A DNA stretch of 64,000 nucleotides, taken from positions 62,001-126,000 of the forward strand of contig CAVXLJ010000018.1 in the NCBI GenBank assembly GCA_963762605.1, given 5' to 3'. The notes beneath the pieces were generated by a model. It saw only the letters and a program-made list of their open reading frames with translations. It ran no database searches and had not been told where the DNA came from. This document shows positions 35,226-45,296 of the stretch, one piece after another. Both the position numbers and the translations under genes were made by a program. Within the stretch, counting starts at the first letter, position 1. Each line of letters opens with the position of its first letter. Origin of the DNA: CAVSRC01 sp963762605 (lineage in GTDB: Bacteria; Pseudomonadota; Alphaproteobacteria; Rhizobiales; Kaistiaceae).

Positions 35226-35928
35226 GGTGCGGATCCTCGAAGGGGGTGATGGCGTGGCCGCGCAGCACGATGTCGAAGCGATAGCCGAGCGCCCATTCGG
35301 GCACCGTGGTCTCCAGGTCGAAGACCGCGATCATGCGCTGCAGCGCCTTGGGGTCGGTCACCGAATTGGCGATCGGGTCAATTGCGATCAGCGGGTCGCC
35401 GGGAAAGTACATCTGGGTGACCAGCCGGGTGAGGAAGCTCGGGCCGAATAGCGAGAAGTGGATGTGGTTCGGCCGCCAGGCGTTGTGGTGGTTCTTCCAT
35501 GGATAGGCGCCGGGCTTGACGGTGGTGAACTTGTAGCGGCCCTTCGAATCGGTGACGCAGCGGCCGGCGCCGGAGAAATTCGGGTCGAGCGGCGCGTGAT
35601 GCTGGTCGACGACGTGGATGTAGCGGCCAGCGGCGTTAGCCTGCCAGATCTCGATCAACGTATTGGGGATCGGCCGGCCGTCCTCGTCCATCACCGTGCC
35701 GGAGACGATGATGCGCTCGCCCTGCGGCTCGCCGCCATGCTGCTTGGTAAGGTCGGAATCGTTCTCCAGTACTGCTTCGTGGCCGTAGATCGGTCCGGTC
35801 AGCTCGCTCATGGTGTGCGGCAGGATGACCAGCGGCCGCTTGGGCGAGCGCAGTACCGTCGATTTGTAGCCGGGCGACAGGTATCTCGGGTGAGCCTGAA
35901 GGCTCTCCAGCGGGTATGCGGTCGTCAT
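35218..35928 (-). CDS. pcaH: Protocatechuate 3,4-dioxygenase beta subunit
   Basis: This is the iron-bearing subunit of the dioxygenase, 236 residues. The ligands are visible: a Tyr in the EIWQANAAGRYIH stretch, a Tyr in KPGAYPWKNH, and two His in RPNHIHFS. ATG 35928 follows GGGGAGGAA; the frame extends upstream but without homology. It is translationally coupled to pcaG. The pair sits downstream of pcaF in one operon, so ring cleavage is made together with all lower-pathway enzymes. Confidence 0.96.
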   Translation of the reverse strand: MTTAYPLESLQAHPRYLSPGYKSTVLRSPKRPLVILPHTMSELTGPIYGHEAVLENDSDLTKQHGGEPQGERIIVSGTVMDEDGRPIPNTLIEIWQANAAGRYIHVVDQHHAPLDPNFSGAGRCVTDSKGRYKFTTVKPGAYPWKNHHNAWRPNHIHFSLFGPSFLTRLVTQMYFPGDPLIAIDPIANSVTDPKALQRMIAVFDLETTVPEWALGYRFDIVLRGHAITPFEDPHHG

Positions 35929-35953
35929 CGTTCCTCCCCTTTGTCGGTATTCT

Positions 35954-37161
<1,208 letters not shown>

Positions 37162-37165
<4 letters not shown>

Positions 37166-37938
37166 GCGTCGCCTCCATGGGCCCGGGCCGTGCGCGCCTG
37201 CAGGTCGCGCAAGGTCCCGAGTTCTTCCGCGCTCGGCGGCGGCGTTTGGTCGGCTTGCGTTGCGAATTTCAGCTCCCAGCCGCATTGCGCCCGCACCGCC
37301 TCGCGGGTGACGCCGGGATGGAGCGAGACCACGGTCAGCTCGCAGCTCTCCGGGTCGGGCTCCATGATGCACAAGTCGGTCATGACGCGGGTCGGGCCGC
37401 GGGTGGTGAGACCGAGCGCGGCGCGGCTCCCCGGTCCGCTGCCGTGGCCGAAGGAGGTGACGAAGTCGAGTTTTTCGACATAGGCGCGTTTCGACATCGC
37501 CATGGTGATGAATATCTGGCCGCAATTGCCGGCGATCTCCGGCGCGCCGCCGCCGCCCGGCAGCCGCACCTTGGGTTTGTCGTAGCTCCCCACCACGGTG
37601 GTGTTGAGGTTGGCATAGCGGTCGATCTGGGCGCCGCCGAGGAAGCCGACGGTGATGCGTCCGCCCTGAAGCCAGTAGCGGAACATCTCCGGCACCGAGA
37701 CCGTGGTGAGCGCCGTCTCGCACAGTTCGCCATCGCCGATCGACAGCGGCAGGATGTCCGGTTTGGTGTCGATGGTGCCGGACTCGTAAATCAGCGTGAT
37801 CTTCGGTGCATGGGTCAGACGGGCGAGGTTGCAGGCGGCCGAAGGTGCGCCGATGCCGACGAAACAGACGTCGTCATTGCGAAGCGCGCGGGCCGCGGCA
37901 ACCGTCATGATCTCGGTGGGGGTGTAGGCGGCAGTCAT
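37162..37938 (-). CDS. pcaJ: 3-oxoadipate CoA-transferase beta subunit
   Basis: With PcaI it moves CoA from succinyl-CoA to 3-oxoadipate. The 258-residue product belongs to the longer CatJ/GctB-like class of family I CoA-transferases: VGIGAPSAACNLAR, then IYESGTI, holding the likely catalytic Glu, and GGGGAPEIAGNCGQIFI. It overlaps pcaF by four bases and follows pcaI by three, which fits equal production of both subunits. The substrate is assigned from the operon. Confidence 0.92.
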
Positions 37939-37941
37939 GGC

Positions 37942-38790
37942 TCAAGCCGCCCGCCGCGCATAGACCGCGAAGTCCTCGGCGCTTCTGGCAAGCACATTCT
38001 CGTTCATCCAGGCAATGAAGGTGCCACGGTCGCGGGCGATGACGTCCCACGCCTTGTAGAAGGCGTTGGCGCGCTTGTAGTAGCCGTGGGCATAGGACGG
38101 GTAGGCGCCGCCCGGCACTTCGGCGATCGCCGTCACCGTCCAGTGCGGCAGGATCACGGAGTTGGTGCTGGGCGCGCCGAGGTCGTCGACAATCTCCTCG
38201 ACCGTGACGATCGCGCGTTTTGCCGCCAGCACCACCTGCTTCTGCACGCCGACGATGCCTTCGAGCAGGACGTTGCCGGCGCGGTCGGCCCGCAACGCAT
38301 GGATGACGCCGACATCCGGCCGCACTGCCGGAACGGTGGCCAGCACCTCGCCGGTATAGGGGCAGGTGACGGAGCGGATATTGGGATTGATCGCCGTCAG
38401 CCCGACGCCCTTGTAGCCGCGGAAGACTGCAAACGGCAGGTTGGCGGCGCCGGCGTCGTAGGCGTTGGCGAGCGCCGCGTGCGAATGCTCCTCGATCGCC
38501 AGCGGCTTCGGCCAGCCGTTCTCGACCGCGTCGCGCATGCGGTGCAGCGAGCCGACGCCGGGATTGCCGCCCCAAGAAAAGACCAGTCTGTCAGCGCAAC
38601 CCATGCCGATCATCTGGTCGTAGATCAGGTCCGGGGTCATACGGATCAGCGTCAGCCCCGTGCGGCGTTGGCGGATGACCTCGTGCCCGGCGGCGAAGGG
38701 GATCAGATGGGTGAAGCCCTCCATGGCGACCGTGTCGCCGTCCTTGAGATGGGCGGCGATTGCGTCATGGAGGGACAGAAACTCGGCCAT
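37942..38790 (-). CDS. pcaI: 3-oxoadipate CoA-transferase alpha subunit
   Basis: The partner of PcaJ has 282 residues and belongs to the CatI/GctA-like class: DGDTVAMEGFTHLIPFAAGHE near residue 17, RMTPDLIYDQMIGMGCADRL near 50 and FSWGGNPGVGS near 71. It sits between the fused pcaDC gene (19-base gap) and pcaJ. The longer class of subunits is also used in catechol-derived routes, so the symbol catI would be equally fair; the surrounding protocatechuate genes favour pcaI. Confidence 0.92.
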   Translation of the reverse strand: MAEFLSLHDAIAAHLKDGDTVAMEGFTHLIPFAAGHEVIRQRRTGLTLIRMTPDLIYDQMIGMGCADRLVFSWGGNPGVGSLHRMRDAVENGWPKPLAIEEHSHAALANAYDAGAANLPFAVFRGYKGVGLTAINPNIRSVTCPYTGEVLATVPAVRPDVGVIHALRADRAGNVLLEGIVGVQKQVVLAAKRAIVTVEEIVDDLGAPSTNSVILPHWTVTAIAEVPGGAYPSYAHGYYKRANAFYKAWDVIARDRGTFIAWMNENVLARSAEDFAVYARRAA

Positions 38791-38809
38791 CAGGCGGCTC
38801 TCCGTATGG

Positions 38810-39979
38810 TCACTTCAGTTCGTCTCCCAGAACCTCGCGCAGCCAGCGCATGGCGGCGTTCCCGGCGGGAATGCCGGCATAGACGGCGGCGTGGCGGACA
38901 AGCGCGCCGAGCTCGGCAACGGTGACTCCGTTTCCGAGCGCCGGGCGGACGTGCAGCTTGAATTCCTCCTCGCGATGGAGCGCGATCATCGTGGTCAGCG
39001 TCAGCAGCGAGCGGGTCTTGCGCTCCAGAGTCGGGTCGCTCCAGGCGTCATGCCAGGCGGTGCGGGTGATGAAGTCCTGCCAGGGCATGCCGAAGGAACC
39101 GGCATTGTCGAGCGAGCGGTCGACATGGGCGGATCCAAGAACCGCACGGCGGGTGGCAAGGCCGTCGGCGAAGTCCTGCGTCGGGGCGCCCGGCGCATGG
39201 CGTTCGAGGAAGGCGGCAATGTGCAGCGCAGCCGTCTCGGGCCGCTCGACCGAGATCAGATGGGCGCAATCGGGGATCATCACCAGCTCGGCACCCTTGA
39301 TGCGCGCGCGAACGTCCTCGCCCATGGCCAGCGGCGCGACAAAATCGTCGGCACCGACCATCACCAGCGTCGGTGCCGTGATTGCCGTGATGCGCTCGCG
39401 CAGGTCCATGTCGGCGATCGCCTCGCAGCAACGGCCATAGCCGCGGCGGTCGCATTCGAGAAAGAGGTCGCGGGTGTGGCGCACGGTGGCCGGTTCGCGC
39501 TCCTGGAAGTCGGGGGTGAACCAGCGCGGCACGATCAGATCGACGACTGCCTCCGGTCCGGCATCGATCACGGTGGCCGCGCGTTGCCGCCAGTAATCGG
39601 GCGGCGGCAGGTGGGCCGCCGTCGCCATCAGAATGAGGCTGGCGGTGCGCTCCGGATGGAGAACGGCAAAGGCCTGTGCCGTCATTCCGCCAAGCGACAG
39701 GCCGGCGACATGCGCCTGTGCAATATCGAGCGCGTCAAGCAGGCCGGCGAGGTCGTTGGCAAGGTCGTCGATCGTGGTTGGCTGATCGCGCGCACCCGAG
39801 CGGCCGTGGCCCTGGGTATCGTAGCGCAGCACGCGGAACCGGCCGGCCAGCGCCTCAGCCACGCCGTCCCACATCTCCATGGGGCTGCCCAGCGAATTGG
39901 AGAAGACGACGGTCGGCAGGCTCTTCGGCCCGGCGAGGTCATAGTACAGATCAACGCCGTTGACGTTCACAATTGGCAT
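38810..39979 (-). CDS. pcaL: Fused 3-oxoadipate enol-lactonase / 4-carboxymuconolactone decarboxylase
   Basis: One 389-residue protein carries two successive activities. Residues 1-260 are an alpha/beta hydrolase (PcaD) with nucleophile Ser in GLSLGGM and the late His in PDCAHLISVERP. Residues about 265-389 are the small decarboxylase (PcaC) with RTAWHDAWSDPTL, SLLTLTTMIALHREEE and RHAAVYAGIPAGNAA. The decarboxylase works before the lactonase, so the fusion may channel the unstable lactone. The same fusion is called PcaL in actinomycetes; pcaDC is another name. It starts two bases after the end of pcaB. Confidence 0.94.
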   Translation of the reverse strand: MPIVNVNGVDLYYDLAGPKSLPTVVFSNSLGSPMEMWDGVAEALAGRFRVLRYDTQGHGRSGARDQPTTIDDLANDLAGLLDALDIAQAHVAGLSLGGMTAQAFAVLHPERTASLILMATAAHLPPPDYWRQRAATVIDAGPEAVVDLIVPRWFTPDFQEREPATVRHTRDLFLECDRRGYGRCCEAIADMDLRERITAITAPTLVMVGADDFVAPLAMGEDVRARIKGAELVMIPDCAHLISVERPETAALHIAAFLERHAPGAPTQDFADGLATRRAVLGSAHVDRSLDNAGSFGMPWQDFITRTAWHDAWSDPTLERKTRSLLTLTTMIALHREEEFKLHVRPALGNGVTVAELGALVRHAAVYAGIPAGNAAMRWLREVLGDELK

Positions 39980-39981
39980 GG

Positions 39982-41338
39982 TCAGAGCTTCCTCAATAGG
40001 CGTTTGACGGCCTGCGCCTGGCGCAGGGCCCGGCCGGCGACGGATGCCGCAGCAGCCGTTGTGGGCCTAAGATCAAACGCGCTGTCGAGCAATGCGGCGG
40101 GTGCGCCCGCTTCGGCCAGCACCGCGCGCAGGGGCTCTCCCGTTTCGCGCACGTGCGCCGCCGCCTTGGCCACCATCGCCTGTGCGTTGCCGCGGCCCAT
40201 CTTGCCGGCGAGCGCACTCGCCGCCGCATCGGCGAAGATCAGGCCATGGGTCATGTCGAGATTGGCGCGCATGCGTTTTGGCGCGACGACAAGACTGGTC
40301 GCCAGCCGCCGGGCTTCTCTGAGTGCCCCGGAGGCAAGGCCGAAAAGCGCGGGGATGGCATGCCACTCCGCCTGCCACGGGCCGGCGGGGCGCTGCTGGC
40401 CGGAGGCGGCGGCATTGACAAGCGTGACAAGATGGCCCGGGCGCGGCGGCTTGGGCGGAGAGGATCACCGCCGAGGAGAGCGGGTTCTGCTTGTGCGGCA
40501 TGGCCGACGAGCCGCCGCGACCCTCCGCCGACGCTTCCCTGACTTCGCCGACCTCGGTCGCCGACATGAACACGACATCGGTCGCCATGCGGGCGAGTGT
40601 CGCGATCAGCGTTGCCAGCCAGCTGCCCACCGCCACCATGCGGGCGCGGCTGGTGTGCCAGGTCACCGGCGCCACGCCGAGACCGAGTTCGTGCGCAAAG
40701 CCTTCGCTCACCGCCTCGGCGGCCGCGCCGAGGCCGGCCAGCGTGCCGACCGGGCCGCCGAGCGACGCAACAAGCGTGCGGTCGCGCAAAGCCGGCAGGT
40801 CGGCCGCCACATCGCAGATGCCGGACATCCAGGTGCCGGCGACATAGCCGAAGGTCACCGGTGCGGCATGCTGGCCGTAGGTGCGCCCGACGCAAGGGCT
40901 GCGCGCGTGCTTGCGGGTCAACAAACTCAGCCCGTCGATGATGGCGACAAGGTCGGCGGCGATCAGGGACAAGGCGTCGGCCATCTGCAGGACCAGCGCC
41001 GTGTCGACGATATCCTGGCTGGTGGCGCCTTTATGGACATGGGCGCGCAGCTTCTCGGGCAGCAGCGCCTCGATCGCCTTGACGAAGGGAATGGCGACGA
41101 CACCGGCGTCGCGGGTCAGCATGCCCAGTGCCGCGATGTCGAGATCGTCTGCCTTGATGCGGGCAAGCGCTGGTGCCAAGCTCCGAGGCACCAGGCCGAC
41201 GCGCGCTTGAGCGCGGGCGAGTGCCGTTTCAACGGCCAGCATGGCGGTCAGGTGCGCGGCGTCGGAAAAGACGGCGCACATGGCATCGCTGGCGAAGAGC
41301 GGGCCGGTCAGCCCGGAATCGAGGGCGGAAAACGTCAT
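39982..41338 (-). pseudogene. pcaB: 3-carboxy-cis,cis-muconate cycloisomerase with a frameshift
   Basis: The sequence reads as a normal PcaB of the fumarase superfamily from MTFSALDSGLTGPLF through the signature SSAMPHKQNPLSS. At about 40438-40446, within a GCGC run, the frame shifts; the rest continues in another frame (PGHLVTLVNAAASGQ..., then MRANLDMTHGLIFADA) to the stop at 39982, two bases before pcaDC. Adding two bases or removing one restores about 452 residues. Either the gene is broken or this is a sequencing error; the intact remainder of the operon makes an error or a very recent mutation likely. Confidence 0.85.
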
Positions 41339-41395
41339 CGCGCCGGGCCTTCCCTCCGCCGCGGATAATTCACCCCTTGACCTCCCGGTGGTATC

Positions 41396-41429
41396 GTTCG
41401 ATTATCGAACAGTCGTTCGGATATCGACC
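41396..41429. promoter_or_regulatory. Two PcaR-like operators between pcaB and the IclR regulator
   Basis: GTTCGATTATCGAAC (41396-41410) and GTTCGGATATCGACC (41415-41429) are near-palindromic 15-mers that resemble the PcaR/PobR site GTTCGATAATCGCAC known from Pseudomonas. They lie four bases apart in the divergent region and fit two dimers of the IclR-type regulator binding side by side. Confidence 0.75.
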
Positions 41430-41451
41430 ATTTTCCGCGAGGGGCCGTCGA

Positions 41452-42273
41452 GTGTCAACGCCGCATCTACAGCAATCGTCGACGGCCGACGTGAATAATG
41501 TCGCGGAGCGCACCGGCGGCGATAAGGAATTCATGGCGACTTTGGCCAAGGGCCTGGCGGTTCTTGGCGCCTTCGGCGAGCAGCGGCCGACCATGACACT
41601 GTCAGAGGCGGCGGAGACCAGCGGGCTGACGCGGGCGACGGCGCGCCGGGTGCTGCGGACGCTGACCGAGCTCGGCTATGTCGCGCAAGACGGACGGCGC
41701 TTCTCGCTGGCGCCGCGCATCCTCGAGCTTGGCTTCGCCTATCTTTCAACGCAGAGCTGGATCGACCGTGCCGAGCCGCTGATGAAGGAGCTCAGCCATA
41801 CGCTGCAGGAATCCTGTTCGGCGGCAATCCTGCAGGACGGCGAGATCGTCTATGTGGCGCGCATGCCGGCGCCCCACCGGCTGATGTCGACCACCATCGC
41901 GGTCGGCACGCGCCTGCCGGCCTTCCACACTTCGCTCGGGCGTATCCAGCTTGGTTATCTCGGCGAAGCCGATCTGCGAGCCCGTTTGGCAGCGGCTACG
42001 CTGAAGCGCCACACGCCGCACACCATTACCGATCCAGAGCAACTGGCGGCGCGCATCCGCGCCGACCGCGAACAGGGCTATTCCATCGTCGACGAGGAAC
42101 TTGAACTGGGCTTGCGCTCGATCGCCATGCCGGTGGTGACGCGGACAGGGGAGAGCGTTGGTGCCATCAACCTGTCGGCCCATGCCGGGCGGACAACGCA
42201 AGCCGATCTCCGCGACCGCTTCCTGCCGCGGCTCAAGGACGTCACCACGGCGATTTCGCGCACGCTGGTGTGA
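41452..42273 (+). CDS. pcaR: IclR-family regulator of the pca operon (PcaR/PobR type)
   Basis: The 273-residue protein has an N-terminal winged helix (about 28-80; TLSEAAETSGLTRATARRVLRTL) and a C-terminal IclR effector domain with the VAVGTRLPAFHTSLGR segment and GYSIVDEELELGLRSIAMPV typical of PcaR and PobR, which respond to 3-oxoadipate or 4-hydroxybenzoate. GTG 41452 follows GAGGGG; an ATG at 41533 would remove the N-terminal 27 residues. It is divergent from the pca operon and has two matching operators in the shared region. PcaR is the better guess because pobA is absent. Confidence 0.88.
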   Translation: MSTPHLQQSSTADVNNVAERTGGDKEFMATLAKGLAVLGAFGEQRPTMTLSEAAETSGLTRATARRVLRTLTELGYVAQDGRRFSLAPRILELGFAYLSTQSWIDRAEPLMKELSHTLQESCSAAILQDGEIVYVARMPAPHRLMSTTIAVGTRLPAFHTSLGRIQLGYLGEADLRARLAAATLKRHTPHTITDPEQLAARIRADREQGYSIVDEELELGLRSIAMPVVTRTGESVGAINLSAHAGRTTQADLRDRFLPRLKDVTTAISRTLV

Positions 42274-42356
42274 AGCCACGACCGAATTGCCACGGTTGCC
42301 GTATTATTCTCGCGATGGAAGAAGGGTCTGACCCGATAAACCGGAGCGGGTGACGG

Positions 42357-43853
42357 TTGTACGAGGAGGTCTACGATCTCGCCATCGTCGGCGGCGGCCT
42401 GATCGGCTCGGCGATTGCGCGCGATGCCACAGGACGCGGCCTGACGACCTTCCTGTGCGAGCAGGGCGACATCGGTGGAGTGGCGTCGTCGGCTACCGAT
42501 CGGGTCGTGCATGGCGGGCTCGCGCATCTCGGCCGGATGAATTGGGGACCGCTCAGGATGCGGCTCAAGGAGCGCGGCATCCTGTTGCGCTCGGCGCCGC
42601 ATCTGGTGCGGCCGCTCAGCTTCGTTCTGCCCCACCACGAGCAACTGTGGCCGCGCTGGGCGCTCGGTCTCGGCCTCACCGCCTATGACGTGTTGGGCGG
42701 GCGAGCGTTGCCGCGTGCCCGCCGCCTTGATCTCGACGACCGCGACGTCGATGAGGCTCTGCACCTGCACTTCACCGAGGGCTTCGCGTTTTCGGACTGC
42801 ATCGCCAACGATAGCCGCCTGACGATCGCCAACGCCTTCGACGCGCAATCGCGCGGGGCGAGCATCAATCCGCGCATGCGCTGCGTCGTCGCCGAGCGCG
42901 AGCGCGACCGCTGGCGCCTGTCGCTGGAATCGCAGATCGACGGCGAATGGACGGTGGTGCTGGCGCGGATGCTCATCAACGCCGCCGGGGCCCAGGCCGG
43001 CGAGGTGCTCGATCACATCATACACACCAGCCGGCATACGGCGACGCGGCTGACGCGCTTCAGCCAGATCATCGTCAGGCGCGATTGCGACCGCAACAGG
43101 GGCTACGCCCTGCCGGTCGCCGGCGGCCGCGTCGTCCATGCGACGCCGCACGAGCCGGGGTTCATGCTGATCGGCCCGGCCGTTACCCGCCACGAGGGCG
43201 ATCCGGCCATTGCCGAAGCGAGCCCGCGCGACGTCGCCTGGCTTCTCGATGTCGCCAACCAGTACTTCGTCGAGCCGGTGATGCCGGAGGACATCGTCCA
43301 GCAATTGGCGGGCGTCGTCGCCATGCCTGCCGACCGGTCGCTTGCGACCGGCGATTATGCGGTCATCGTCGATGCCATTCCGAGCGCGCCGCCGCTCCTG
43401 TCGGTGTTCGGCGGCAGGCTGACGACCCACCGGCGGATCGCCGAGGAAGTGGTTGACCGGCTGGCCCGCTTCCACAAGGTGCTGCCGCCGTGGACCGCCG
43501 ATGCTTCGCTGCCGGGCGGCAACTTCCCGCCGGATCAAGGTGCCGCGCATCTCGGCCTGGCGCTGCGCGCCGCCTATCCGTTCGTCAGCGAGGGCTATGC
43601 CCATCGTCTGGTCACCACCTACGGCACGCGCGCGTCGACGATCCTTACCGGTGCCCGCGAATTCGCCGATCTCGGGCCGTGCTTCGGCGCCGACCTGACG
43701 GCGGCGGAGGTCGATTATCTCAGGCACGACGAATGGGCGATGACGGCGGAGGACGTTCTGTGGCGGCGCACGCGCCTCGGCCTGCATTTCACGCAAGGCG
43801 AGGCCGACGCCCTGGCCGCGTGGATGGGCGAGGAGGTGCCGGCCGAAAGCTAG
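42357..43853 (+). CDS. FAD-dependent glycerol-3-phosphate dehydrogenase-like protein
   Basis: The 498-residue protein resembles GlpD: N-terminal FAD site (IVGGGLIGSAIARDATGRG), a long substrate-binding middle part, LINAAGAQAGEVLD, SVFGGRLTTHRRIAEE and the C-terminal GlpD helical domain (TTYGTRA, then AMTAEDVLWRRTRLGL). The normally conserved segment TSSxSTKLIHGGLRYLE reads ASSATDRVVHGGLAHLG here, so substrate preference may differ from glycerol 3-phosphate. The start is TTG, preceded by GGAGCGGG. It lies between the IclR regulator and dgdA with no clear operon partner. It would pass electrons to the quinone pool. Confidence 0.82.
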   Translation: MYEEVYDLAIVGGGLIGSAIARDATGRGLTTFLCEQGDIGGVASSATDRVVHGGLAHLGRMNWGPLRMRLKERGILLRSAPHLVRPLSFVLPHHEQLWPRWALGLGLTAYDVLGGRALPRARRLDLDDRDVDEALHLHFTEGFAFSDCIANDSRLTIANAFDAQSRGASINPRMRCVVAERERDRWRLSLESQIDGEWTVVLARMLINAAGAQAGEVLDHIIHTSRHTATRLTRFSQIIVRRDCDRNRGYALPVAGGRVVHATPHEPGFMLIGPAVTRHEGDPAIAEASPRDVAWLLDVANQYFVEPVMPEDIVQQLAGVVAMPADRSLATGDYAVIVDAIPSAPPLLSVFGGRLTTHRRIAEEVVDRLARFHKVLPPWTADASLPGGNFPPDQGAAHLGLALRAAYPFVSEGYAHRLVTTYGTRASTILTGAREFADLGPCFGADLTAAEVDYLRHDEWAMTAEDVLWRRTRLGLHFTQGEADALAAWMGEEVPAES

Positions 43854-43864
43854 AACGGGAATAC

Positions 43865-43880
43865 CGGCGCCGGGGCGCCG
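43865..43880. terminator. GC-rich hairpin between glpD-like gene and dgdA
   Basis: A perfect 7-bp inverted repeat (43865-43871 with 43874-43880) lies between two convergent genes. There is no U-run, so the call is tentative. Confidence 0.35.
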
Positions 43881-43899
43881 CAATTACTTGCAGCCCCGA

Positions 43900-45204
43900 T
43901 CAGAGACAGGATTCCATGGCGCTTCCCAGGATATCGACGCCCAGATCGATTTCATCATCGGAGACGGTCAGGGGCGGAGCGATGCGGAACACACCTCCCA
44001 TCCCGGGAAGCTGCACGATATTCATGCTGAGGCCGAGCTCCATGCAGCGGCGGGTGATCCTGGCCCCAAGTTCCGGGGCAGGTCGCTTGCTCTGACGATC
44101 GGCGACGATCTCCATTCCGAGAAGCAGGCCGCGACCGCGCACGTCGCCGATGCAGTCGAAGCGCTGCTGCAGCGCGCGGAGCTGGTCCCGCAGCCTCATG
44201 CCGGCCTCTGCCGCACGCGCGACGAGGCTGTCGCGCTGGACGATCTCGAGGACTTTCAGACCGACCGCGGCCGGAAGCGGGTCCGAGACGTGTGTCGTGT
44301 AGAACAGGAACTTGCGCGCGTGGCTCCGCTCCTCGATTTCCGCCGTGGTGACGACGGCGGAGAGAGGAAGGCCCGCGCCAAGGGTCTTCGAGAGCGTCAG
44401 GATGTCCGGTGCTACGCCGTCCCGTTCGCAGGCGAACATCAGCCCGGTGCGACCGACCCCGGTCTGCGCCTCATCGAGGATGAGAAGCATGCCGCGCTCC
44501 TCGCACTTCCGCTTCAGTGCCGCGAGGTAGCCGGGCGGCAATTCGATGATGCCGCCGGAGCTCAGGATCGGTTCCGCGATGAAGGCGGCCAGATTGCCGG
44601 TCGACTGCTGGTCCACCAGCGCGAAGGCATAATCGAGCTCGGCCTGCCAGTCCGGCGCGCCGTTCCGCTCGAAGGCCGGCCTATAGGCATTTGGGGCAGG
44701 AATGGCAAAGGAGCCGACCGTGGGGGGCCCGTAGCCCCTGCGGCCCGCGCTGTAGGTCGCGGATGCGGCGGCCGCCGTCATGCCGTGCCAGGACTGGGCG
44801 AAGCCGACGACCTCCCAGCCGCCGGTCGCGAGCTTGGCCATGCGCAACGCCGCCTCGTTCGCCTCGCCGCCGGTCGTGAGCAACATCGACCGCTCGAGGC
44901 CGGCGGGCGCCAAACGCGCCAGTTCGGAAGCAAGTTCGACGACGGGCCGGGACAACATGCCGCTGAACAGGTGATCGAGGTTGCTGACGTGCTGCGTCAC
45001 CACCTCGGCGATTTCGGGATGGCCGTGGCCCAGGATCGCGCTCATCTGGCCGGAGGTGAAATCGAGAATGGCGCGACCGTCGGCATCATAGACGAAGCTG
45101 CCCGCAGCGCGCTCGATGATCAGCGGCTCGAATACACCGCCATAGCGGATGAGATGCTTTCCTGCCTTGGCCCAAAATTCCGGATCGGCGTTCTTGCTCA
45201 TCAC
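43900..45204 (-). CDS. dgdA: 2,2-dialkylglycine decarboxylase
   Basis: This PLP enzyme decarboxylates 2-aminoisobutyrate or isovaline and transfers the amino group to pyruvate. The 434-residue product matches the Burkholderia cepacia enzyme as I remember it along its whole length: RYGGxFEPLIIERAAGSF, DFTSGQMSA, FAQSWHGMTAAAASA, the PLP Asp region LILDEAQTGVGRTG, the PLP Lys in LTLSKTLGAGLP, and the end IVQLPGMGGVFRIAPPLTV. It is divergent from a LysR regulator, the same arrangement as dgdA/dgdR. A general class III aminotransferase is possible but less likely. Confidence 0.92.
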   Translation of the reverse strand: MMSKNADPEFWAKAGKHLIRYGGVFEPLIIERAAGSFVYDADGRAILDFTSGQMSAILGHGHPEIAEVVTQHVSNLDHLFSGMLSRPVVELASELARLAPAGLERSMLLTTGGEANEAALRMAKLATGGWEVVGFAQSWHGMTAAAASATYSAGRRGYGPPTVGSFAIPAPNAYRPAFERNGAPDWQAELDYAFALVDQQSTGNLAAFIAEPILSSGGIIELPPGYLAALKRKCEERGMLLILDEAQTGVGRTGLMFACERDGVAPDILTLSKTLGAGLPLSAVVTTAEIEERSHARKFLFYTTHVSDPLPAAVGLKVLEIVQRDSLVARAAEAGMRLRDQLRALQQRFDCIGDVRGRGLLLGMEIVADRQSKRPAPELGARITRRCMELGLSMNIVQLPGMGGVFRIAPPLTVSDDEIDLGVDILGSAMESCL

Positions 45205-45270
45205 GACTCCCGCTCGCTTGGAAAGGTCCGGCAGATTAGAAAGGCAATCCCCATCGTTGTAGCTTATAGT

Positions 45271-45289
45271 TCTGAATTGAGATTTCAGA
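45271..45289. promoter_or_regulatory. LysR-type operator between dgdA and dgdR
   Basis: A perfect inverted repeat, TCTGAA-N7-TTCAGA, lies eight bases before the dgdR start in the 92-base divergent region, where a LysR regulator would bind to control itself and dgdA. Confidence 0.55.
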
Positions 45290-45296
45290 GAAACTT

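Noticed and set aside
38660..41368. 902-codon open frame antisense to pcaI, pcaDC and pcaB
   Set aside because: Codon-position shadow of the pca operon; no domain recognised and it would span three clear genes.
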